The translations under genes were made by a program, and so were the position numbers. The notes under the pieces are model-generated. The model saw only the letters and a program-made list of their open reading frames with translations, made no database searches and was not told the origin of the DNA. From positions 39,501,898 to 39,565,897 of the forward strand of contig OX359275.1 in assembly GCA_947179155.2 (NCBI GenBank): a stretch of 64,000 nt of DNA, given 5' to 3'. Position 1 is the stretch's first letter. Each line of letters opens with the position of its first letter. The DNA comes from Hedera helix (Eukaryota; Streptophyta; Magnoliopsida; Apiales; Araliaceae). Positions 35,002 through 46,599 of this stretch are shown in pieces.

Positions 35002-37136
35002 TAGCTGGTTATTATCGGAGATTCGTAGAAGAATTTTCTCGAATCGCCACTCCATTAACTCAGCTTACTCGGAAAAGCACAAAATTCATATGGAGCGAGC
35101 AATGCGAGAAAAGTTTTCAAGAGCTTAAGAGGAGACTTGTTTCAGCTCCTGTTCTGACCATTCCATCAGGATCGGGAGAATTTGTCATATACAGCGATGC
35201 TTCAGGCAAAGGTCTAGGCTGTGTCCTTATGCAACATGGAAAGGTTATAGCCTATGCCTCTCGACAACTCAAAGATTATGAGAAAAATTACCCTACTCAT
35301 GATCTAGAGTTGGCAGCAGTCGTTTTCGCGTTGAAGATCTGGAGACACTACTTGTACGGAGAGAAAGTGGATATCTATACGGATCATAAAAGTCTCAAGT
35401 ATTTCTTCACCCAGAAGGAACTCAACATGCGACAACGACGTTGGCTTGAGCTGTTGAAGGATTATGATCACACAATCCAGTATCACCCGGGAAAGGCGAA
35501 CGTTGTAGCTGACGCTTTGAGCAGAAAATCTTATGCGAGTACAAGTGCACTGCTGACAACACAAAAGCGTATTTTGTACGACTTGCAAAAGATGGAGATG
35601 GAGCTAAAGACACCAGGGACCCACTCGAAGATTGCTCACGTGCGAGTAGAACCAGCTTTAATCGATAAAATTAAAGCTGCTCAAGCTACCGATCCGGAAC
35701 TGATAAACATGATAAAGAAAGTACAAGAAGGTACCATTCCCGAAGCAAGAATCGACGAGAAAGGAATACTTCGAGTCAACTCTCGACTCTGTGTTCCTAA
35801 CGATCCTGAATTAAAGCATAAAATCATGATGGAGGCACACAACACGCCATTTGCAATCCACCCAGGAGGTACCAAGATGTATCGAGATCTTCGACATACA
35901 TTTTGGTGGAACAATATGAAAAGGGAGATTGCAGAGTTTATCTCAAGGTGCTTAACTTGTCAACGTGTCAAGGCAGAGCATCAAGTACCTAAGGGTCCTT
36001 TACAACCACTTGAGGTTCCCGAATGGAAGTGGGAACACATCAATATGGATTTCGTGACGGGTCTTCCCAAAATTTCTCAAGGCTTAAATGCAATTTGGGT
36101 CATCGTAGATAGATTGACCAAATCCGCTCATTTCTTGCCTATACGAGAAAACTTTTCACTTGAACGTCTTGCCGGTATGTACATAAATGAGATCGTGAGA
36201 TTGCATGGCATGCCAGTTTCCATAGTTTCTGATCGAGATACTAGATTCACTTCACGCTTTTGGATCAGTCTACAAAAAGCTATGGGCACTGAACTACGTT
36301 TTAGTTCTGCATACCATCCTCAAACGGACGGACAATCGGAAAGGACGATCCAAACCCTCGAAGATCTTTTGAGACTTTGCGTACTAGATTTCAAAGGAAG
36401 TTGGGATAAGTACTTGCCATTGGTGGAATTTTCTTACAACAACAGTTACCAAACAAGTATAGGTATGGCTCCATTCGAGGCTTTATATGGACGCAAGTGT
36501 CGCTCTCCAGTATGTTGGAATGAGGTAGGAGAAGCAAAACTGTTGGGACCCGAGTTGGTACGCTTAACGACCGAAAAGATCCAAATGATCCGACAACGAA
36601 TACAGACAGCACAAGAACGACAAAAGAGTTATGCCGATCTTCATCGGAGAGATGAGATATTCAACGTCGGAGATCATGTATTCTTACGTGTTTCTCCATG
36701 GAAAGGGGTTACGAGATTCGGAAAGAGAGGAAAGCTCAACCCTCGATTTATTGGCCCATTTGAAATCCTCGATCGAGTAGGATCCGTAGCCTACAGACTA
36801 GCCCTACCACCAAGTATGTCTCGCATCCATAACGTTTTTCACATATCTATGTTACGTAAATATGTGAAGGACCCAAACCACGTCATTGAGTTAGAACCAG
36901 ACGTTATAGCAGAAGATTTAACGTATGAGGAGGTGCCTGTTAAGATCCTAGATAAGAAGGAGCAGATCTTACGCTCAAAGGTTATACCTCAAGTTAAGGT
37001 TTTATGGAGGAACCAAGATATTGAGGAAATGACTTGGGAGCTAGAATCTGAAATGAAGTATAGGTATCCATACCTCTTCGAAATGCCAGGTACGTCAATT
37101 TCGGGGACGAAATTTCATAAGGAGGGGAGGTTGTAA
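35002..37136 (+). pseudogene. pol part 2 (RNase H, integrase, chromo-like tail) of the mosaic element
   Basis: It resumes exactly at the TAGCT duplicate, in the phase in which part 1 was cut. RNase H (YSDASGKGLG), integrase zinc finger, D-D-E core (MDFVTGLP, SDRDTRF, DGQSERT), the GPF motif and the EMTWE tail are all present without a stop. The stop TAA lies inside the following LTR, as in element 2. Separated from its N-terminal half by 10.8 kb, it has no start of its own; the ATG upstream at 34974 is inside LTR sequence. Confidence 0.88.
37119..37130 (+). promoter_or_regulatory. Polypurine tract of the mosaic element
   Basis: AAGGAGGGGAGG, identical to that of element 2, lies 1 bp before the type B 3' LTR. 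Confidence 0.78.
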
Positions 37137-40100
37137 GACCCCGAATTTATGAAATACAAAATTTAATTTTTCTTCATATATATTTTTTCTGAAACAGTAA
37201 ATGGTTTAATTGACAAAATTGAAAGTTAAGGATGTTATGTGCAAATTTTATTTTGTCGGACAATATTCGCTTTGTCGGGGAATATTCGTTTTGTCGGGGA
37301 ATATTCGAGCCGTACGACGGCGCCGAAATAACAAATTATTGGTGGACCCCACAACGGAATATTTGTCGGATATAGAAAATGACAGAAGTAACCTTTTTAT
37401 ATGAAAATAGTCAACGGTGTTAACTGTTAAAATACCGGTGATAAAAGAATAGTAGCATACGGTATTCTACAGTAGCACACGGTATTGCACAGTGTCTCAT
37501 ATTATTGACACCGTAACTGTTACGCATCATTTCATCAATAATTGTCACTGCATAATATTTTATATTATCAATTCAATTATTGTTGCTACACAGTATTTTG
37601 CATTATTGATTTAATAATTGTCATTACACTGTATTTTATATCATTGAGTCAATAATTGTTGCTGCACTGTTTTTAAAATTATTGAACCTAATAATTGTCA
37701 CAGTTGCAAATATATATTATTAAATTATAATAATCTGTAACGTGTTTATTACATTATTGTTGAATTATTGTTGTAGCATTAGATGTTGAACCTACAGGAA
37801 GAATAAATAAATAATTAAATAAATTTTAAAAAAAAAATAAAAATAAATTAATTAATTAATTAATTAATTTTAAATAGTAACATGTGGACCCTATGTGGGG
37901 GCCACATGAGATGTAAACATGAAAAATGCTGCTGGGTGGGTTGGTGAAAGAAAGGGAAGAATGAGAAAAGCAGTCAGACGACTGCTCCTGCATTTCAATA
38001 TCAGTATGCCACCTACCACACGCATAGTAACTTATTTCTCCTATAAATAGCTTGCTCAGCTGAATAGAAAAATCACACCTAAAACATAAAAATTTTCTAT
38101 AAGAATTTTATGAGTTTTCTCTGAGAATAGTAAGGTTATTTTGAGTGTTTGAAAGCCAAAAGGAGTGCAGAAATTTTTCAAGTAAGTCTTTTATTAAAGA
38201 GTAGTAATTTCATAAATTCTTATTTTTCACGGTATTCACAAATCTTCCTTTAGAAGACTCTTCTTTGAGAAGATTCATTTTTAAAAGCTTTCTTTGGAAG
38301 ATTTATTTTGGAATATTATTTTAAAAACTATTTTAAAGTAGTTATATTATACTACAAAAATTATGTTAAATATATATAATTTTGATAATTCATATTATAC
38401 GAGTTATCATACACTTTGAAATTTATATGTGGTAATTACTAATTTTATTATAAAAATATATAGGTTGATCAACCTCATTTAAATCAATATCCAGTCACGT
38501 GTTAAGGTAAGGAATATCATTCTTTTCACACTCTTAAATTTATTACGATAAGGGGTATCACTCTTTTCATCATCATAAATGGATATTATTTTCTTTCTTA
38601 CTTGAAGGGATTATCATTCTTTGATTCTCGAAAATAATATCGTTTCTTTCTTGTGCCATTTATTTCCATGTATTAAATTGTGGGAATAACCTTACGGCGC
38701 GGTTTACCGCCTGTTGGTGAATAACCTTTTGTATTCATTCCTTATTAATCTTTGAGAATAACCTTACGGTGCGGATTATCGCCCGTTTGGTGAATAACTC
38801 TTCGTGTTCAAATTCTATTAAATTGTGGGAATAACCTTACGGTGCGGATTACGCCTGTTTGGTGAATAACTCTTCGTGTTCAAATTCTATTAAATTGTGG
38901 GAATAACCTTACGGTGCGGATTACGCCTGTTTGGTGAATAACTATTCGTATTCAAATTGATGGGAATAACCTTACGGTGCGGATTATCGCCTGTTGGTGA
39001 ATAACCCTTGTTATTTGTCTCGTGTGGAAATAATTTGTCTACACGAATTATCACATGACACTTTTATTCCATATTCGTAAGTGATATCATTTTCCTTTAT
39101 ACTCATAAGGGATACCATCTTTTTCATCTTCCATTATTCAAACTTACTATGGTAAGGGATATTAATTCCCTTCACCTTTTGTTAATCAAACCTGCTACGG
39201 TAAGGGATATTATTTTCTTCCATACACCTAAATCGAAACTTATTATGGAACTATTGCTTCTATAATTCCTGAAAATATTATATGTTCCATAATAGTTGAA
39301 TTTCATTAGTTCAACTGAACCTTCCTATTTTCTGAACATTTCTATTGAACTGTAATCGTTATTCTGAACTGTGGATCTTGAATATCATTTTAAATTTCAC
39401 TCCACATCATGTTGGCAATTTGGACATTATTTGAATCTGCACAAAGTAAACTTCCGATACTTATTGTTTATCCTGTTCTTCTGTTCATCATTTGTATCAC
39501 TGTTATTTGTATTAATCATCAAGAATCAAGCTGTTGTGAATATCTGTGGCCGGGGGCACAGATGTGATATAATTGTTGAACAGATGATAGGTTAAAGGCG
39601 ATATACTAGGTTAAAGGCGATACATCTGTTCGGTGTCTTTTATGACACGTGGTGAATGTTCTCTTTGGCCCGTAGTGCAAAGATGAACTGTTGGTTGGTA
39701 TGATTATGACCAAAGGCTGAATCTGGTATAATCATGACCGTTGGTGTTATATTGAATGTCTTTGGCCCGTAGTGCAAAGACGAACTGTTGATCTGCATGA
39801 TTATGACCAGGAACTGTGAAGTTGTATTATCTTGACTAATGATATTTCAGATGATAAAAGTTGATGATGTTTTTCCTAAAAAGAGAACCGAGTGGACATT
39901 ATAGTCTGCATTATTCTTCTAATAGATTACTCATTCCGCTGCTATTATTGATCTGAACGTTGTTTAAGAATTTAACTGCAGTTTTTGATATAAACCTTGT
40001 AGTCTATTGTATTCTATCAAGAACTCAACTGTTGAAGACTAATGATAATTTATTCGTCATTATCTTAGTCATGATATTCTTTACTGGGCTATTTGAGCTC

Positions 40101-40358
40101 ACCCTTTCTTTTGTTCCATTGTTTTTCAACAGGAGATGAAAACATAACAGGGTCTAGCCGGGGAATGGAGTGAGGGTCCGAGGAATAGTTATCATAGTTT
40201 TCACGTTTTGTAAAATAATGTGGCAATAATAGTGAAGACTTAGTTGTGTATTATTATACACTGTATTGTTGTACGTTGTACTTTGTTGTAATAATTTTGT
40301 TGTAGTCTTTTGACGACTCAAGTATGGGCTGTGTGGACCCAGATTTGGGGGCGTCACA
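37132..40358 (+). repeat. 3' LTR (type B) of the mosaic element
   Basis: The LTR is 3227 bp. The first roughly 570 bp and everything after about 38465 match type A, but the centre (about 37700-38465) is different: a long A/T run, a GGACC...GGGGCCACATG block, a GC-rich inverted-repeat cassette (37969-37986), another TATA box (38041) and another leader. It therefore cannot be the reverse-transcription sister of the type A 5' LTR at 16161. Confidence 0.9.
38041..38049 (+). promoter_or_regulatory. TATA box of the type B LTR
   Basis: CTATAAATA is followed by GCTTGCTCAGCTGAATAG. The same arrangement, reversed, occurs at about 2195-2205 and 42215-42230. The type B leader differs fully from the type A leader. 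Confidence 0.6.
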
Positions 40359-43154
40359 TCAATAATAGCAGCGGAATGAGCAATCTATTAGAAGAATAAT
40401 GCAGACTATAATGTCCACTCGCTTCTCTTTTTAGTAAAAATATCATCAACTTTTATCATCTGAAATACCATTAGTCAAGATAATACAACTTCACAGTTCC
40501 TGGTCATAATCATGCAGATCAACAGTTCGTCTTTGCACTACGGGCCAAAGACATTCAATATAACACCAACGGTCATGATTATACCAGATTCAGCCTTTGG
40601 TCATAATCATACCAACCAACAGTTCATCTTTGCACTACGGGCCAAAGAGAACATTCACCACGTGTCATAAAAGACACCGAACAGATGTATCGCCTTTAAC
40701 CTAGTATATCGCCTTTAACCTATCATCTGTTCAACAATTATATCACATCTGTGCCCCCGGCCACAAATATTCACAACAGCTTGATTCTTGATGATTAATA
40801 CAAATAACAGTGATACAAATGATGAACAGAAGAACATGATAAACAATAAGTATCGGAAGTTTACTTTGTGCAGATTCAAATAATGTCCAAATTGCCAACA
40901 TGATGTGGAGTGAAATTTAAAAATGATATTCAAGATCCACAGTTCAGAATAACGATCACAGTTCAAATAGAAATGTTCAGAAAATAGGAAGGTTCAGTTG
41001 AACTAATGAAATTCAACTATTATGGAACATATAATATTTTCAGGAATTATAGAAGCAATAGTTCCATAATAAGTTTCGATTTAGGTGTATGGAAGAAAAT
41101 AATATCCCTTACCGTAGCAGGTTTGATTAACAAAAGGTGAAGGGAATTAATATCCCTTACCATAGTAAGTTTGAATAATGGAAGATGAAAAAGATGGTAT
41201 CCCTTATGAGTATAAAGGAAAATGATATCACTTACGAATATGGAATAAAAGTGTCATGTGATAATTCGTGTAGACAAATTATTTCCACACGAGACAAATA
41301 ACAAGGGTTATTCACCAACAGGCGATAATCCGCACCGTAAGGTTATTCCCATCAATTTGAATACGAATAGTTATTCACCAAACAGGCGTAATCCGCACCG
41401 TAAGGTTATTCCCACAATTTAATAGAATTTGAACACGAAGAGTTATTCACCAAACAGGCGTAATCCGCACCGTAAGGTTATTCCCACAATTTAATAGAAT
41501 TTGAACACGAAGAGTTATTCACCAAACGGGCGATAATCCGCACCGTAAGGTTATTCTCAAAGATTAATAAGGAATGAATACAAAAGGTTATTCACCAACA
41601 GGCGGTAAACCGCGCCGTAAGGTTATTCCCACAATTTAATACATGGAAATAAATGGCACAAGAAAGAAACGATATTATTTTCGAGAATCAAAGAATGATA
41701 ATCCCTTCAAGTAAGAAAGAAAATAATATCCATTTATGATGATGAAAAGAGTGATACCCCTTACCTTAACACGTGACTGGATATTGATTTAAATGAGGTT
41801 GATCAACCTATATTTTTATAATAAAATTAGTAATTTCCACATATAAATTTCAAAGTGTATGATAACTCGTATAATATGAATTATCAAAATTATATATATT
41901 TAACATAATTTTTGTAGTATAATATAACTACTTTTAAATAGTTTTAAAAATAATATTCCAAAATAAATCTTCCAAAGAAAGCTTTTAAAAATGAATCTTC
42001 TTAAAGAAGAGTCTTCTAAAGGAAGATTTGTGAATACTGTGAAAAATAGGAATTTATAAAATTACTACTCTTTAATAAAAGACTTACTTGAAAAATTCCT
42101 GCACTCCTTTTGGCTTTCAAACTCTCAAAATAACCTTACTATTCTCAGAGAAAACTCATAAAATTCTTATAGAAAAATTTTATGTTTTAGGTGTGATTTT
42201 TCTATTCAGTTGAGTAAGCTATTTATAGGAGAAAATAAGTTACTATGCGCATGGTAGGTGAGCACGCCAGTGCTGAAAATTTTTTCAGCAGCCGCACCTC
42301 ACCAACCCAGGAAATACTCACATTTTTCATACTTCATGTGGGCCCCACAATGGGTCCCACATGTTTTTTACTATTCACGTCACTATTCACGTCACTATTC
42401 ACGTTACTATTTCAAATAGTAAAATTAAATTTTTTTTTTATTTTTTTTTTTTATTTATTTATTTATTCTTCCTGTGAGTCCAACATATAAAATAATGTTA
42501 CCATAATAATGTAAGAAACACGTTACATATTTTTATTAATTTAATAATATAAATTACAGTATATTTGCTACTGTGACAATTATTAGATTCAATAATTTTA
42601 AACTACAGTGCACCAACAATTATTGACTCGATGATATGAAATACAGTGTAATGACAATTATTGAATCAATAATGCAAAATACTGTGTAGCAACAATAATT
42701 GAATTGATAATATAAAATATTATGCAGTGACAATTATTGATGAAATGATGCGTAACAGTTACGGTGTCAATAATATGAGACACTGTGCAATACCGTGTGC
42801 TACTGTAGAATACCGTGTGCCACAATAAAATACCATAAATTACCGTATGCTACTATTCTTTTATCACCGGTATTTTAACAGTTAACACCGTTGACTATTT
42901 TTATTTAAAAAGGTTACTTCTGTCGTTTTCTATATCCGACAATTATTCCGTTGTGGGCTCCACCAATAATTAGTTATTTCGGCGCCGTCGTACGGCCCGA
43001 ATATTCCCCGACAAAACGAATATTGTCCGACAAAATAAAATTTACACATAACATCCTTAACTTTCAATTTTGTCAATTTAACCATTTACTGTTTCAGGAA
43101 AAATATATATGAAGAAAAATTAAATTTTGTATTTCATAAATTCGGGGTCTTACA
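40359..43154 (-). repeat. Reverse type B LTR, right piece
   Basis: It starts in mid-LTR (TCAATAATAGCAGCGG) directly at the end of the forward 3' LTR and runs to the LTR terminus at 43154, followed by GAATG. The first 1052 bp repeat 15109-16160. It carries its own GC-rich cassette near 42256-42310 with a perfect inverted repeat (42272-42289). Confidence 0.85.
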
Positions 43155-43690
43155 GAATGTTCATCTAAATTAAATGTAAACACATGGTTTGTATTGTTTA
43201 GTTCAACGATTCTCTAATTCTTAAAACTGCTATTAAATTAAATCTTTAGCAAGTGCTGGAGGTTGTTTAATAGTAAGGGTATTTAAATCAAGTGGTTCTA
43301 ATTAACTATAATTAAGGAGAGAGGAGAAAAATTATTCTACCTGCGAGTAGTTATTTATACAGTAAATGTTCAAAATATGAATTAAATTATTCTTGCATTA
43401 ATAATCAATTGTAAATTCTTAATGGTGGATATTAACTTAAACCAATACTTTTTCTTCTAATTTATTTCATTAAATTACTTGCATATTTATTTTAATTAAC
43501 TTTATTTAAATTATTTCTTTAATTAAAAACTCTCCAATTTTAGTTTGCGAAAACATAAAATTAAATTAATCATTTTTTGTGGCATCGACTCTTACATGCA
43601 CTGCTACATTAATATTTTTTCAAAATAAGATTTTATTTTTAGATGCCTATAACAGCACATCAAATTTTGGGGCCTTTATTGTTAGTACTG
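43155..43690 (+). mobile_element. Right half of the old gypsy-type LTR
   Basis: It continues 13740-14698 after the GAATG duplicate. It ends in a stretch (TGTGGCATCGACTCTTAC ... ACATCAAATTTTGGGGCC, 43578-43673) that looks like a decayed version of the LTR end and primer-site region of Tat/Athila-like elements. This is inferred from general resemblance; no coding region follows. Confidence 0.35.
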
Positions 43691-43734
43691 CAGTTCCCTT
43701 TGCATCTCTACACACTAAAATGACACACGCAAGG

Positions 43735-43909
43735 CCAGGACTTTTAGTAGTTAAGGAAGCTTTAGAGAAGTTAGATTATACAACCATTAACCATCTAACG
43801 AAGGATAAAAATATAACTCGACCAGGACTTTTAGTTAGTTAAGGAAGCTTTAGAGAAGTTAGATTATACAACCATTAACCATCTAATGAAGGATAAAAAT
43901 ATAACTCAT
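43735..43909. repeat. Tandem duplication, period 87 bp
   Basis: Two adjacent copies start CCAGGACTTTTAGT at 43735 and 43822, with one insertion and two or three substitutions between them. No coding meaning is seen. Confidence 0.85.
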
Positions 43910-44505
43910 GCAACACTTGTATATGTATAGAGATCAGCTTGTTTGCATACCCATAGTGAAGGTCAAGTTTATGTAAGATTGTCGGCTTTTCGCCTTGAAG
44001 GGGTTCAACAATTCTGAATATATTATGTCACCCCGAGAAACTTTAACTTTAGCATCACCACCATCTTGTGTTTCCGCCTTGTCAACAATTCACAAGACAC
44101 AAATGTTTATATAGTGGTGCACCAAGTATGCTGGAACAAAATGAAGATTCCAGTGTCATTCTTTCCATGAAGGGAGGGAGTAGTAACCTCGGTGACATTT
44201 CAGACTGAATGAATTACTCTTCTACGTGTCTACCTACCTATATAAGAAAAAACAACTACTTTTCAATTCAAATGAGATTTGGACTATATATTTTTTTTGC
44301 TTCACTTCTTTTCTTTTCCTTCAAATAAATAGGAGATATGCTTCCCAAACACTAGTATAGGAAAAGATATGCAAATGAATATAAAAAGTGTAATCACTAC
44401 AGCTTCTTTTCATATAAAAAAGACTCCTGCTCATTCCAAATCAACTAGGAGTGGAGCTCAATTAAAAATCTGAACATTAGTAGTTTAGTATCTCTATGAT
44501 ACAAC
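43910..44505. other. Intergenic region, nothing recognised
   Basis: Mixed composition with no open frame of protein-like character and no paired repeats. Confidence 0.6.
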
Positions 44506-44509
44506 TGTG

Positions 44510-44602
44510 TCACCTCATCGACCGACCATTCCTCTCTTCTCTTGCTTCAAGTGCATCCACTTCCTCATTTGATAGAATATCAACAATGGGTTCATATACG
44601 TC
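44510..44602 (-). pseudogene. Orphan terminal-exon-like frame
   Basis: On the minus strand an AG acceptor (44604-44603) is followed by 30 open codons and TGA. The product is strongly protein-like and charged: DVYEPIVDILSNEEVDALEA followed by a basic end RNGRSMR. I do not recognise the family. No upstream exon was found, so it may be a stranded last exon of a broken gene or the real last exon of the gene whose first exon is at 46355-46574. The stop lies at 44512-44510. Confidence 0.35.
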
Positions 44603-45509
44603 CTACTCCTTTCTTTTCCTGAACAAGATTGTAAGGATGAACCAGATTTCAGAGTTCAAATTATGCCAGGACAACATGAACAGATGTAATATCATCCACA
44701 CTAAAAATGGTCTAAAGCAGTAACCAAGTTTAACACCTCAATTTCACTACCATGCCACTACTACTAAAATAAACAATCACTATACTTGAGTCAAAATTAA
44801 TTCAACTTCCAACGTAATTTATGGTTTTTAATATACACAATACAACTGTTTATTGCATCATTTGAATCAGAATGGTTAGTCTAACAATGTTAGAAGTCAA
44901 ACTTGAATGCCCTTTAATTTTAAAAAAAAACAATAATACCACAACAATTTTTAATAATATTAATATAAAGTAAAATGTTAAAACATATATAATATGATAT
45001 AGTATGCCAATAGCCTACATGATCTAATCCATTTTAGTTACTTGTGTAAATATTCTAGCTAGAAGATAATGAGTGCATTTCACTATTCACCAATTTTACC
45101 TTATCATAAGTTTAGAATGGATCAAAGACTATTGAAAATATGTTCTACCTACAGTGAAACACAATAAGTAAATATGAAGCACACTTATCAATTATGTATT
45201 TACTACAAAAGAAAAAGGAATAGACACTACAAGGTAAAACACGAGCAAGTATTTTTTGGTACAACACCTCAGTTCAGAAAATATCAATTAGCTAGCAAAG
45301 CAAGACAAGTAGTGTGAAAATAAATATCCAAGGGTATATCAGGCATCATCATCAATTCATCATCACAATTATTACTACTATTATTTCATCTTTATTTTCA
45401 AACCAAACAAATCTTGAAATTTCACATACAGGGTATAATACTAACAATCATAACTGTCTTATATGATCCAACTTAATTTCTTCCCATAAGACTTATCAGT
45501 TAGAATGGC

Positions 45510-45903
45510 AAAATCCATTCATGAGTCCCTAACCATACTGCCTTGAATGAGCATCCGCGACTCCAAAAGCAGCAATAAAAACACATATACCAATATAATT
45601 TCTGATATCCCCTTTGCCTGATGTGGCTTAATCCAACTGTACAATTGAAAAATAACTGTCTAGATTGGTTGGATTTCCAGAAATTATTGACATGCTTATC
45701 TAAAAAGCTAATAAAATTGCAAATTTTAGGAGAGGCAGTACTTACCACTAAAAGTGCCAAAGTACTTAAAAAGAAAAGGATGTATCCCGCTATGTTACGT
45801 TTCTTAGTATCAATCTTCGACTCCTTATAAGCAAGTAGTGCCATTGTGTTCCTAGTGCAAATGGCTGATAGACAAAGGTAAGTACCCTTGCAGGACGATA
45901 ATC
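45510..45903 (-). pseudogene. Equilibrative nucleoside transporter (ENT) pseudogene fragment
   Basis: On the minus strand, 45903-45847 reads DYRPARVLTFVYQPFALGT, the loop and membrane segment characteristic of plant ENTs. A frameshift follows, then MALLAYKESKIDTKKRNIAG and a hydrophobic segment to a GTAAG donor at 45745. After an acceptor at 45638-45637 the next exon begins L-D-stop-ATSGKGDIRNYIG where an LDLATSG-like motif is expected; the stop is at 45630-45628. It continues through GVADAH and then shifts frame again. Introns are kept, so this is a DNA-level fragment, not a retrocopy. Intact ENTs have about 410-420 residues and 10-11 membrane segments; only about 90 residues remain. Confidence 0.7.
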
Positions 45904-46354
45904 CTTCAAATGGAAAAATTTTAATACTTTGTCAAGCAAATGTCACAAACATAATTCAAAATCCACAATATATAAGAAACAATTTGCCATTGAATTCCGA
46001 CTACACGTGTCAAAGTTAGGATGGAAACAGAAACAAATGAATTATGGGAACACTTTCTGGAACTTAGCACTTTATTCCATTGATTCATTCTGTTGAACAA
46101 GTGGTGGGTAATAATTGCTTTGAACAAATGAGTAAGATATCTAGCAAAATTGCAAAAATTTGGACAAGTTCAATTGTTATTAGTATCTCACATAACATCC
46201 TACCTCTATTGCACAAAGAAAATCACAAGCTGCAACTAATTATCATCAATTCTAATGCCCAGAAAGGAACTATTACTAATCTAAGCCAAAGCCAGGACAA
46301 AGCAATGTTTGATGTATATGTATTTGGGAATCCAAAAAGGAGATAGAAATGTAC

Positions 46355-46574
46355 CTGGGGTAGAATCAGCAGAGGATCCGGGCTCGGACCCAACATCAAA
46401 ACGGGTCAAAATGACAGGTCGCTGCACATTAAGAACGGAAGCGAGAGTGGTGGTTAGCTGACCCGGAAGTGATTTTCTGTATTCAGCTATTTTCCCAGCC
46501 ATTTGGTTCACATCCGATTCCAGATTTTCCAGCTCAGCCTCGTCGTCATCGGAGCTCAGGGTTCGGTCCGCCAT
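46355..46574 (-). CDS. First exon of a small conserved plant protein (rest not found)
   Basis: ATG at 46574-46572 opens 73 codons: MADRTLSSDDDEAELENLES, then a heptad-like stretch (VNQMAGKIAEYRKSLPGQL) and a Ser/Pro end before a CCAG|GTAC donor at 46354. It resembles, from memory, a family of short plant proteins of unknown function beginning MADR-LSSD. Their usual C-terminal half was not found in the 1.9 kb downstream. The exon phase (1) allows splicing to the ENT fragment acceptor at 45866-45865, which would give a chimeric reading frame; whether that happens is unknown. Function unknown; a coiled-coil partner protein is possible. Confidence 0.5.
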
Positions 46575-46599
46575 TTTTGGCTTTGTCAGTAACTGTGAG

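Larger units (their letters stand above)
16161..40358 (+). mobile_element. Mosaic Ty3/gypsy (Tekay/Del-like) element, interrupted twice
   Basis: Parts in order: type A 5' LTR (16161-19068), PBS, gag start, solo LTR insertion (19279-22321), a foreign open frame in place of gag (22322-22925), pol part 1, insertion of a whole second element (24238-35001), pol part 2, PPT, and type B 3' LTR (37132-40358). The two LTRs belong to different subtypes, and the bases flanking the element (TTATT before 16161, TCAAT after 40358) do not form a target duplication, so the unit is best explained as a recombinant. Without gag it should be non-autonomous. Confidence 0.8.
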
